Part shown: piece after piece, positions 16,285 to 23,329 of the stretch
Layout: each line of letters begins with the position of its first letter
How positions within the stretch are numbered: the first letter of the stretch is position 1
NCBI GenBank assembly: GCA_017443515.1
Contig: JAFRXM010000027.1
Location: forward strand, 38,625-102,624
DNA from: Bacillota bacterium
GTDB taxonomy: Bacteria; Bacillota; Clostridia; Peptostreptococcales; Anaerovoracaceae
Direction of reading: 5' to 3'
DNA: 64,000 nucleotides
Position numbers and translations under genes: made by a program
Notes under the pieces: generated by a model
Databases searched by the model: none
What the model was told of the DNA's origin: nothing
What the model saw: the letters and a program-made list of their open reading frames with translations, nothing else

Positions 16285-17475
16285 ATGGAAAGATGCATAG
16301 GTGCAGTTTCAAGAGGCGTGCGCGCCCCCATCATAAGAGAGGGTGACGACATCGTCCAGATCGTTGTGGACAGCGTTCTTAAGGCCAGCAAGGAACACGG
16401 CATAGAATTCTGCGACCGCGACGTAGTTGCAGTCACGGAGTCAGTCGTTGCAAGGGCTCAGGGCAATTATGCCTCCACCCAGGACATAGCAGACGACATC
16501 AAAGCCAAGATCCCCGGCGGCGAATTCGGCGTCATTTTCCCGATACTTTCCCGCAACCGCTTCGCTATCTGCCTTCGCGGCATGGCCAAGGGCGCAAAGA
16601 AGATCTACCTCATGCTCAGCTATCCTTCCGATGAAGTGGGCAACCACCTCATCTCCGAGGACCAGATGGACGAAGCAGGCGTAGATCCCTTCAGGGACGT
16701 ACTCAGCGAGCCCCAGTGGAGATCGTTCTTCGGTTTCGAAAAGCACCGCTTCACTGGCGTGGACTACATCGATTATTACAAGGATATAATCCGCGAAGAA
16801 GGCGCCAACGTGGAGATCATCTTCGCCAACGACCCCAGGGCCATCCTCAACTACACCAAGAACGTCATCACCTGCGACATCCACACCAGAGTACGCACCA
16901 AGAGGCTGCTTAAGGCCGCAGGCGCGGAGATAGTGCTGGGCCTTGACGAGATACTCAACGCACCCGTTAACGGCAGCGGCTGCAACGAGCAGTATGGGCT
17001 TCTTGGCAGCAACAAGGCCACTGAGGACAAGATCAAGCTCTTCCCGCACAACTGCCAGCCCGTGGTGGACGGCATAGCCGAAAAGCTGCTCGCGGCCACC
17101 GGCAAGCATGTGGAAGTCATGATCTATGGCGACGGCGCGTTCAAGGACCCCGTCGGCAAGATCTGGGAGCTCGCGGACCCCGTCGTAAGCCCCGCGCACA
17201 CCAAAGGCCTCATAGGCCAGCCCAACGAGCTGAAGCTGAAGTACCTTGCGGACAACGACTACGCGGATCTGTCCGGCGACGCTCTTAAGGACGCCATCTC
17301 CAGCGCCATAAAGGCAAAGGAATCCGACCTCGTAGGCAGCATGGCATCCGAAGGCACCACGCCCAGGCAGCTGACCGACCTGCTCGGCTCCCTGTGCGAT
17401 CTTACCTCCGGCTCCGGCGACAAGGGCACGCCCATAATCTGGATCCAGGGCTACTTCGACAACTTCACGATGTGA
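16285..17475 (+). CDS. CofE-like (coenzyme F420-0:L-glutamate ligase family) protein
   Basis: A 396-residue protein with the CofE/FbiB domain (GVRAPIIREGDDI near the start, CDRDVVAVTESVVARAQGNYAS at residues 43-65). In F420-producing organisms this domain adds glutamate to F420-0 using GTP. The copy here is longer than archaeal CofE (about 250 residues) and has a C-terminal extension (YADLSGDALKDAISSAIKAK onward). No other F420 gene lies nearby, so it may act on another lactyl or folate-like substrate. AGGAGG lies 8 bases before the ATG. The stop codon lies inside a copy of the dispersed palindrome. Confidence 0.7.
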   Translation: MERCIGAVSRGVRAPIIREGDDIVQIVVDSVLKASKEHGIEFCDRDVVAVTESVVARAQGNYASTQDIADDIKAKIPGGEFGVIFPILSRNRFAICLRGMAKGAKKIYLMLSYPSDEVGNHLISEDQMDEAGVDPFRDVLSEPQWRSFFGFEKHRFTGVDYIDYYKDIIREEGANVEIIFANDPRAILNYTKNVITCDIHTRVRTKRLLKAAGAEIVLGLDEILNAPVNGSGCNEQYGLLGSNKATEDKIKLFPHNCQPVVDGIAEKLLAATGKHVEVMIYGDGAFKDPVGKIWELADPVVSPAHTKGLIGQPNELKLKYLADNDYADLSGDALKDAISSAIKAKESDLVGSMASEGTTPRQLTDLLGSLCDLTSGSGDKGTPIIWIQGYFDNFTM

Positions 17476-17497
17476 CAAGGGGACGGTTCTCTGTCAC
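17472..17497. repeat. Dispersed palindrome, GTGACA/TGTCAC arms
   Basis: Six-base arms GTGACA and TGTCAC pair perfectly around AGGGGACGGTTCTC. The TGA stop of the CofE-like gene (17473-17475) is part of the left arm. Confidence 0.85.
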
Positions 17498-17528
17498 CAT
17501 CGCCCTGCAGCATTTAAGGAGCATAATT

Positions 17529-17756
17529 ATGAAGAACTATGAATTGATAATCGAGCGCCGCCAGCCCACCTGCGGCGGACAGCTTCCGGTAAAGTGCGAG
17601 ATCCGCAGCGTCTCAACGGACGACCCTGTAGCCTACGTGCGCAAGGAAGAGCCCCACGGCGAGCTTAACACCTACACCACTGACGCCGGCGAGTTCGTCG
17701 TAGAGCTGAAGAACTCCCGCGGCCACGACGTAAAGTACATCTTTACCGAGGACTAG
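17529..17756 (+). CDS. Small conserved-looking protein of unknown function
   Basis: 75 residues starting at an ATG with AAGGAG 6 bases upstream. The sequence is rich in short beta-strand patterns (YELIIERRQPTCGGQLP, TYTTDAGEFVVELKN) and looks like a small soluble beta-sheet protein. It contains a single CGG motif and no membrane segment. I do not recognise a family. It ends 60 bases before a strong terminator and may be read with the CofE-like gene. Confidence 0.6.
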   Translation: MKNYELIIERRQPTCGGQLPVKCEIRSVSTDDPVAYVRKEEPHGELNTYTTDAGEFVVELKNSRGHDVKYIFTED

Positions 17757-17817
17757 GACCGCACCGCAGAAGCGCAAAAGCGCAGACCCGCAGCGCATAC
17801 AAACGCACAGTTTTTAA

Positions 17818-17860
17818 GACCCCCGCAAGCCGTATATCAGGCAAGCGGGGGCCTTTGTCT
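17818..17860 (+). terminator. Rho-independent terminator
   Basis: A stem of CCCCCGC and GCGGGGG with an inner GCC/GGC pairing, followed by CCTTTGTCTT. The TTTTT before the stem could also make it work for minus-strand transcripts. Confidence 0.8.
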
Positions 17861-17963
17861 TATCTGTTGCATAAAAGCTTCGAAAAAATTCAAATTTCCC
17901 GTATATTTATGCATCAACCTGTGTTATAATAAATCATTATTCATATAAAAGGCGGTGAAATGC

Positions 17964-19412
17964 ATGAATACCGAACTTATCGTATTTGTTGTTTACATTA
18001 TCTTCGTTATATGCATAGGCATATACTTCTTCATCAAGGGGCAGAACGCCTCCGACAAGGACTACTTCCTGGGTGGACGCAAGATGGGCGCCTGGGTAAC
18101 AGCCCTCTCGGCCGGTGCCTCCGACATGAGCGCCTGGGTGCTGATGGGCCTTCCGGCCAGCATCTACGCCCTGGGCATGGGGCAGGCCTGGATAGCCATA
18201 GGCCTTGCGATAGGCTATGCGCTGTCCTGGATCATAGAAGCCCCAAGGCTGCGCCGCTTCTCCATAGTCTGCAACGATTCCATCACCATACCTCAGTACC
18301 TTACGAACCGATTCCTTTCCAAATCGAAGGCCCTGCAGATCATTTGCGCAGCGATCTTCCTTGTGGCGTACACGATCTATGCTGCCAGCAGCATAAAGGC
18401 CTGCGGCACGCTGTTCAACACGGTGCTCGGAATCAACGCAAACACCGCGATGTACATAGCGGCGGCGGTCATCATAGTCTACACCTTCCTGGGTGGCTTC
18501 TCGGCGGTCTGCTGGACGGACTTCTTCCAGGGGCTGCTGATGCTGGCGGCTTTGCTTCTGGCGCCGATCTTCGCGAGCTTCATGCTCAAAGGCAGTGCTG
18601 CAGAGGCCATGCCGGCGGGCTTCTTCAACATGTTCTCCAGCTGGAAGGACATAGTTTCCGGCTTCGGCTGGGGCATAGGCTACTTCGGCATGCCGCACAT
18701 CATTATCCGCTACATGTCGCTGAGGAGCCAGAAGGAGCTTAAAAAGAGCGCCAGAATAGGTATTTCCTGGACCACCCTGATAGTGATCTTCTCCGTGGCG
18801 GCAGGTGCTGTTGGGCGCATGTTCCTGGGCTTCGACCAGGAAGTCGCTGACAAATCGCTGGTGTTCATCAATATGACTCGCAGCATTTTCCCGGCAGTGA
18901 TCTCCGGAATCCTGCTTTCGGCTATTCTGGCGGCAGCCATGAGCACCGCCGACAGCCAGCTGCTCTCCGCGGCTTCGGCCTTTGCCAGCGACGTGTACAA
19001 ACCTGTCTTCCGCAAGGACAAAGCGACCGACAAAGAAATGCTCTGGGCGGGGCGCTGGGTGGTGCTGGCGATAGCATTCATAGCGCTGATCATCGCTTCC
19101 AGCCCCGGCGCGGGCTCCATAATGAGCCTGGTATCCAACGCGTGGGGCCTGTTCGGCGCGGCCTTCGGACCGGTGATAATGCTGAGCCTGTTCTGGAAAC
19201 GCTTCACCTTCGCGGGTGCAGCAGCCGGCATAGTTGTCGGTGCCGTTGTTGACGCGCTGTGGCTGGTATTCCTTGCCGGCACCGGGATCTACGAGATAAT
19301 ACCCGGCGCCGTCTGCGGCCTTATAGCGGCCGTACTTGTCTCCAGGGCCACATACAAGCCGGCTCCGGACATCGAGGCATTGTTTGACGAAGCTGTCGCC
19401 AGCCAGGAGTAA
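17964..19412 (+). CDS. putP: Sodium/proline symporter (SSS family)
   Basis: A 482-residue inner-membrane transporter with about 13 hydrophobic segments. The family motif LSAGASDMSAWVLMGLPASIYALG spans the Na+ site region in helix 2, and ADSQLLSAASAFASDVYKP is the typical late loop of PutP. It imports proline, or a related substrate, with sodium. The ATG at 17964, with GGCGG 8 bases upstream, is preferred over a GTG at 17955. A TATAAT at 17925-17930 could be its -10. It stands alone between two terminators. Confidence 0.9.
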   Translation: MNTELIVFVVYIIFVICIGIYFFIKGQNASDKDYFLGGRKMGAWVTALSAGASDMSAWVLMGLPASIYALGMGQAWIAIGLAIGYALSWIIEAPRLRRFSIVCNDSITIPQYLTNRFLSKSKALQIICAAIFLVAYTIYAASSIKACGTLFNTVLGINANTAMYIAAAVIIVYTFLGGFSAVCWTDFFQGLLMLAALLLAPIFASFMLKGSAAEAMPAGFFNMFSSWKDIVSGFGWGIGYFGMPHIIIRYMSLRSQKELKKSARIGISWTTLIVIFSVAAGAVGRMFLGFDQEVADKSLVFINMTRSIFPAVISGILLSAILAAAMSTADSQLLSAASAFASDVYKPVFRKDKATDKEMLWAGRWVVLAIAFIALIIASSPGAGSIMSLVSNAWGLFGAAFGPVIMLSLFWKRFTFAGAAAGIVVGAVVDALWLVFLAGTGIYEIIPGAVCGLIAAVLVSRATYKPAPDIEALFDEAVASQE

Positions 19413-19428
19413 AAACCCCGATCTTTCA

Positions 19429-19465
19429 CCGCTCCGCAAATTACGGGGCGGTATTTTGCTGCTTT
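19429..19465 (+). terminator. Rho-independent terminator of putP
   Basis: CCGCTCCG and CGGGGCGG pair over 8 bases (one G-U) with a 7-base loop, followed by TATTTTGCTGCTTTT. Confidence 0.85.
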
Positions 19466-19498
19466 TATCCTTTATCCGCCGCCCGCCGCGTTGTAAAA

Positions 19499-19532
19499 TA
19501 TAATCACAAAAGGGGCAACGGGCCACGTTGCC
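19499..19532 (+). promoter_or_regulatory. -10 box and 5' stem-loop before the DUF6054-like gene
   Basis: TATAAT (19499-19504) is followed by a perfect hairpin GGCAACG-GGCCA-CGTTGCC (19514-19532). The hairpin would lie at or near the 5' end of the mRNA, with the GGGAGG ribosome site starting immediately after it. It may protect the transcript or tune translation. Confidence 0.45.
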
Positions 19533-19544
19533 GGGAGGTATCAG

Positions 19545-20009
19545 ATGGCAAAGTACGAGATAACGGTAAAAGCGGACCTGGACGAACTGGTCCGTTACAT
19601 AGACAGGTCGCTGGCGGAACAGAGCACCACCCTCAGCGCGGAGGAACAGTGCGAGTATACGGCAGATGGCGTGCGCGTCAAGGTCATGGGCTACGAGCGC
19701 TTCGCGTATTCTGGAAGCAGCCGCGTCGGCATGACGGTGACATATGTGGCCAGCGGGGAGCTGGTGCGGGTGATAGGTATTGCTGTAGGCGGGAGCCAGG
19801 CGATGTTCATGAAGATCAACACCTGGAGCGAGTCGAATTTCCTGGACACCCTGATCTATGCGGTAAAACGGTTCATCCGAGACCACCGGCCGGAGCGCCG
19901 CGCAGGGGGCCGCAGGGTTGTAACTAACAAACGGTTGCGCTGTGGATTCACTGCAAGACCATACACGCTGAAAGAAAAGAAGCTGAACGAGATCCTCAGC
20001 AAGTGGTAG
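19545..20009 (+). CDS. DUF6054-like protein with unusual C-terminal tail
   Basis: 154 residues. The first 115 match what I know of DUF6054 proteins: a short soluble domain with AKYEITVKADLDELVRYID, a YERFAYSGSSRVGMTVTYV strand pair and GGSQAMFMKINTWSESNFLD. Function unknown. The last 40 residues (after KRFIRDHRPERR) are basic and unlike the family. They may come from a frameshift in the 3' end or from read-in of non-coding DNA. GGGAGG lies 6 bases upstream of the ATG. Confidence 0.6.
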   Translation: MAKYEITVKADLDELVRYIDRSLAEQSTTLSAEEQCEYTADGVRVKVMGYERFAYSGSSRVGMTVTYVASGELVRVIGIAVGGSQAMFMKINTWSESNFLDTLIYAVKRFIRDHRPERRAGGRRVVTNKRLRCGFTARPYTLKEKKLNEILSKW

Positions 20010-20055
20010 AAGGCCCAAAACGGGCCGTTACAGAGCAGAAAGGAGCGCAGTCGGT

Positions 20056-20280
20056 ATGAGATGCCCTTATTGCAAAAATGAGATGGAATATGGCTTTGTA
20101 CAGAGCAACCAGGAGATCATATACACTAATTCAGAAAAAAACGTTCCGATGGTCTGGGCCAGGAAGGGCGATGTCAGACTGACCCCCGGTTTTTGGGGTC
20201 CGGCCACCTGCAGCGCCTGGCATTGCCCCGGATGCCGGAAAGTGATCATTGAATACGATCCAGATCAGTTAAAGGTCTGA
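20056..20280 (+). CDS. Small zinc-ribbon protein (PF20097-like)
   Basis: 74 residues with two CPxC knuckles, CPYCKNEM at the N-terminus and CPGCRKVIIEY near the C-terminus, which together make a zinc ribbon. The layout, with a divergent middle between the two knuckles, matches the short PF20097-type proteins common in Clostridia. Function unknown. AAAGGAG lies 9 bases before the ATG. It follows the DUF6054-like gene by 46 bases. Confidence 0.65.
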   Translation: MRCPYCKNEMEYGFVQSNQEIIYTNSEKNVPMVWARKGDVRLTPGFWGPATCSAWHCPGCRKVIIEYDPDQLKV

Positions 20281-20338
20281 AGAAACAGTGGTAAGGAACT
20301 TACAGGTGTAATACTTTGTGGCGCAGGCCGATGCCGGA

Positions 20339-20470
20339 TCACTCCTTTTCGGCTTCGCGCCTGGCCTGCTGTTTCAGTTTCTGGCGGCTGGGGTGCTTCT
20401 TGTCCTTGAAGACGACGCTCTTCCTGGACATGAGCACTCTGTTTAATTGTTCATTGCGGTACTTAGCCAT
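20339..20470 (-). CDS. 43-residue basic protein
   Basis: A very short reading frame encoding a strongly basic peptide (MAKYRNEQLNRVLMSRKS, later KKHPSRQKLKQQARR). Its ATG overlaps the end of the upstream two-helix membrane gene by 8 bases (ATGGCTAA), which is a classic coupled start, so I regard it as real. A high Lys/Arg/Gln content suggests binding to nucleic acid or ribosomes. No family recognised. Confidence 0.5.
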   Translation of the reverse strand: MAKYRNEQLNRVLMSRKSVVFKDKKHPSRQKLKQQARREAEKE

Positions 20471-20744
20471 CAGAGTCCTCGCTTTCCGTGGGGTCTTCAG
20501 GGTGCTCGCCGGCCTCCTCTTCGGCCAGCATTTCGCGCACGTACTGGTTCATGCGGCGCATGAAATACAGCAGATCGATCACCACCAGCACCAGAAACAC
20601 TATGATGCAGTTGAACACGGGCTTCATGAGCGGCAGGCGCCAGCGCAGCAGAAACACCAGCACAACGGAAAAGATAAGGCTGATGATCAGGTCGATCTGG
20701 TGTTCTTTTAAGTATTTATTTTTCCAAAACTTTTCTCTATCCAT
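20463..20744 (-). CDS. Small two-helix membrane protein
   Basis: 93 residues with two hydrophobic segments (IDLIISLIFSVVLVFLLRW, about 16-35; FNCIIVFLVLVVIDLLYFM, about 43-62) and an acidic C-terminal tail (EEEAGEHPEDPTESEDS). No family recognised. It lies 21 bases downstream of the DUF1294 gene and is coupled to the 43-residue gene after it. Confidence 0.6.
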   Translation of the reverse strand: MDREKFWKNKYLKEHQIDLIISLIFSVVLVFLLRWRLPLMKPVFNCIIVFLVLVVIDLLYFMRRMNQYVREMLAEEEAGEHPEDPTESEDSDG

Positions 20745-20765
20745 TGTTTTGCTCCCAAGCCGCTC

Positions 20766-21050
20766 CTATTTCCGTCTGAAGAACCAGATGGCGGCGCCGA
20801 TCACCGCGTAGTTCAGCAGGGTCAGCAGCAGAACGCCTATCGTGAATTTTTTATGCTTCGTCTTGTGGTGGAAGACCCCCATGCCCAAAAGCGCCCCGGT
20901 GCCGCCGAAGAACAGAGCCATCAGGATCAGCGTCTTTTCGGAGATGCGCCATTTTTCGGCTTTGGCCTTCAGTTTGTCCAGGCCGTAGATCAGAAAGACG
21001 ATCAGGTTCCAGGCCGCGAATATGATAATTGCAATTGTTGTTGGCTTCAA
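20766..21050 (-). CDS. DUF1294 membrane protein
   Basis: 94 residues with three or four membrane helices. The family signature is present: NLIVFLIYGLDKLKAKAEKW, then ISEKTLILMALFFGGTGALLGM and the basic HHKTKHKKFTIG before the last helix. The TTG at 21050 is taken as start because GTGGAGGAA lies 8 bases upstream. An ATG at 21071 would put that strong site inside the gene. Function unknown. First gene of a three-gene minus-strand unit of small proteins. Confidence 0.8.
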   Translation of the reverse strand: MKPTTIAIIIFAAWNLIVFLIYGLDKLKAKAEKWRISEKTLILMALFFGGTGALLGMGVFHHKTKHKKFTIGVLLLTLLNYAVIGAAIWFFRRK

Positions 21051-21176
21051 TACGAGTTCCTCCACGGCCATTATAATGCCGGGCTGCAGCGTAGTCAACT
21101 CCTGCCGGGAATCGTGGTTGCACGCGGTGCGAAGCAGGCGTAAAATATAATAAAGAGTCAGTGAGGAGGGCTTTAT

Positions 21177-22160
21177 ATGAAGATCTGTGTTTACGAAGCG
21201 CGTCCGGATGAGCTTAAGGACCTTGATGCCTGCTCGAGGCAGTCCGGCGCGGAGCTGTGCATTTACAAGGATGTGCCGTGTCTGGATAACGCGGAACTCG
21301 CCGAAGGCTGCGAAGGCGTCACGATACTGGGGCAGGGCCGCATCGATGCGCCGCTTCTGGATGCCTGGAAAGCCCTTGGTGTGCGCTGTGTGGCGACCCG
21401 CACCATCGGTTTCAACCACATAGACCTGGAACACGCCAAAAGCATAGGGATGATGGTCTGCAACAGCAACTACGCTCCCAATGGCGTGGCAGAATACACG
21501 GTCATGATGATGCTTCTGGTGCTCCGCAATTACAAGCCGGCGCTGTGGCGCGGCCAGGTGAACGACTATTCTCTGTCCGGCCTGCAGGGGCGTGAACTGC
21601 GCAATCTTACTGTAGGGGTCGTCGGAGCGGGCCGGATCGGTGCAACTGTAATTCAGTGCCTGTCCGGATTCGGCTGCAAACTGCTTGCCTGGGACAAATT
21701 CCGCAACGAAAGAGTGGCAAAGAGCGCAAAGTACGTGGAGCTCGACGAGCTTTTCGCGCAAAGCGATGTCATAACCTTGCACCTGTCGCTGGATGAAAGC
21801 ACTCACCACATAATCTCGAGCGAGGCCATCTCCAAAATGAAGGACGGCGTAGTGCTGATAAACTGCGCCCGCGGCGAGCTGATGGACCTTTCTGCGCTGA
21901 TAGAAGGCATAGAAACAAAGAAGATAGGCGGGCTGGGCCTGGACACCGTAGAAGGCGAGACCGGCCTGGTGCATCTGGACCACCGAACCGATATACTGAA
22001 AAACAAAGACATAGCCTACCTGCGCCAGTTCCCCAACGTGGTCATGACCCAACACATGGCGTTCTACACCGATGCGGCAGTAGGCAGCATGGTGCAGTGC
22101 GCCATCGAAGGGATCACAGGCTTTATAAGGACAGGCGAGTGCAGCACCCGGCTGGTCTGA
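21177..22160 (+). CDS. D-2-hydroxyacid dehydrogenase (D-lactate dehydrogenase/VanH-like)
   Basis: 327 residues. The NAD-binding fold has GVVGAGRIGATV, and the catalytic residues lie in INCARGEL (Arg), LDTVEGE (Glu) and MTQHMAF (His). The substrate domain contains TRTIGFNHIDLE, close to the RSIGxNHID motif of VanH and fermentative D-lactate dehydrogenases. It most likely reduces pyruvate or another 2-keto acid to the D-hydroxy acid. No vanA-like ligase is adjacent, so a fermentative role is more likely than glycopeptide resistance. Good ribosome site (GAGGAGG). Confidence 0.9.
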   Translation: MKICVYEARPDELKDLDACSRQSGAELCIYKDVPCLDNAELAEGCEGVTILGQGRIDAPLLDAWKALGVRCVATRTIGFNHIDLEHAKSIGMMVCNSNYAPNGVAEYTVMMMLLVLRNYKPALWRGQVNDYSLSGLQGRELRNLTVGVVGAGRIGATVIQCLSGFGCKLLAWDKFRNERVAKSAKYVELDELFAQSDVITLHLSLDESTHHIISSEAISKMKDGVVLINCARGELMDLSALIEGIETKKIGGLGLDTVEGETGLVHLDHRTDILKNKDIAYLRQFPNVVMTQHMAFYTDAAVGSMVQCAIEGITGFIRTGECSTRLV

Positions 22161-22194
22161 GCCCGGGCTTTGCGCTGCAGGCGGATTGTTTAGC

Positions 22195-23025
22195 TCAGGC
22201 CCCTTCGCGGGGGTCGAACTTCTCGAAAATAGGAATATAACCCAAAGACTCGGCGGTCTTTAAGTCTTCCATGCTGCGGATTGTCCAGGAAACGCCCTGG
22301 ATGCCGCGCTTTACGGCTTTAAGGAACGCCGGGTTGTCTTTATACGTAAAATCGTAGGCCACGAAATCCGGCCTTGAAAGCACGTCCAGCTTGAGGTCTG
22401 TAAGAAGCCCTGCAGTGCCCTTTGGCGCCTCTTCGGGGTTCTTGCGGAAGTCCGTCGACAGCTGGCCGCGCACGGTATTCGGGCGAAGCTTGCGCAGGTC
22501 CGCAATGGCCCGCGGGTCGAAACTCTCGATGCAGTATTCGCCCTTGTAGCTGTCAAGGCGCTCGCAGACGGCTTGGGTAAGAGCCTCGTGGTTGCCGCCG
22601 TAGGTCTTCAGTTCTATGATCAGCGGCAGCGTATGCGGCGGCAGCTTCGGCCCATTGCCGCATTTCTGCTGGCTCCCTGTGCTGGCTCCGAACAGATCCA
22701 GCACTTCGTCGAACAGCGGGATGAGCTCGTCCGTGCCCTCAAGGCGCAGCTGCCTTAGCTCGTCCAGGGTCTTATCCTCCAGGATGCCCTCTGTTCCAGT
22801 GCAGCGCTGCAGCGTGGAGTCGTGGAACACCACCAGTTTTCCGTCCTTTGTGAGGTGTACGTCCAGCTCGGCACCAAAACCGCGCTCTATGGCGCGCCTG
22901 AAGGCCGCCAGCGAGTTCTCCGGCACCTGCGGCTTGTCGTGAAAGCCCCTGTGGGCGTATCTGTAACGGCGCAGCAGCTCCAGCTTCGGATGCCCCGTGC
23001 GCCCTGTCATAAACTCTTTCATCAT
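22195..23025 (-). CDS. Glycerophosphodiester phosphodiesterase
   Basis: 276 residues of the GDPD TIM-barrel family, which cleaves glycerophosphodiesters to glycerol-3-phosphate and an alcohol. The catalytic elements are YAHRGFHD (His-Arg), PENSLAAFRRAI, the metal-binding ELDVHLTKDG and VVFHDSTLQRCTG. No signal peptide, so the enzyme is cytoplasmic. It is convergent with the dehydrogenase gene 34 bases away. A repeat copy lies just upstream of its start. Confidence 0.93.
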   Translation of the reverse strand: MMKEFMTGRTGHPKLELLRRYRYAHRGFHDKPQVPENSLAAFRRAIERGFGAELDVHLTKDGKLVVFHDSTLQRCTGTEGILEDKTLDELRQLRLEGTDELIPLFDEVLDLFGASTGSQQKCGNGPKLPPHTLPLIIELKTYGGNHEALTQAVCERLDSYKGEYCIESFDPRAIADLRKLRPNTVRGQLSTDFRKNPEEAPKGTAGLLTDLKLDVLSRPDFVAYDFTYKDNPAFLKAVKRGIQGVSWTIRSMEDLKTAESLGYIPIFEKFDPREGA

Positions 23026-23329
23026 GTTCTCCTAAAGCGGTGAGATCCGGGACCGTCCCCGGTTTCATCCGGTTTCAGTTTCCACCTCTAGATTCTACCA
23101 CAAAAACAGCCAGGGGAGTACTGCGAATTGAGGGATGCGTAAACATCAAAAAAAGGGAGCTCTCTGATAATTCTTTGTCAAAAACGCCAATATATTGGCA
23201 TGAATTTATGCATTTTATACAAAACCCGTATCATTTTTTATACACATTAAACATTGAGATGGACACAGTTTAGCTATAGCATTAAAGTAACTCGTTATCT
23301 TTTCAATATAAAAGGAAAGGAAAAGTATC
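23026..23329 (+). promoter_or_regulatory. Intergenic region with perfect dyad operator candidate (23186-23199)
   Basis: These 304 bases hold a repeat copy at 23049-23068, then an AT-rich stretch with no gene. GCCAATATATTGGC (23186-23199) is a perfect 14-base palindrome. Its right half overlaps a TTGGCA that could be a -35 for a TATACA box at 23216-23221, although the 15-base spacing is short. This would place a repressor site on the promoter of the esterase-like lipoprotein. GGAAAGGAAAAG gives the ribosome site. Confidence 0.45.
23049..23068. repeat. Dispersed repeat copy, inverted core with GGTTTCA
   Basis: GGGACCGTCCCC followed by GGTTTCA, with a second CCGGTTTCAG next to it. It matches the units of the array at 4049-4114. 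Confidence 0.65.

Noticed and set aside
17937..20018. Long open frame on the minus strand opposite putP (about 690 codons)
   Set aside because: Its product has no domain and is rich in Arg, His and Gln; putP on the other strand is a clear transporter.
20766..22055. Extension of the DUF1294 frame by over 300 codons
   Set aside because: The added part is antisense to the dehydrogenase, and the strong ribosome site supports a TTG start at 21050.
21177..22160. Glycopeptide-resistance vanH
   Set aside because: There is no vanA/vanX partner; Ddl is elsewhere and looks like an ordinary D-Ala-D-Ala ligase.
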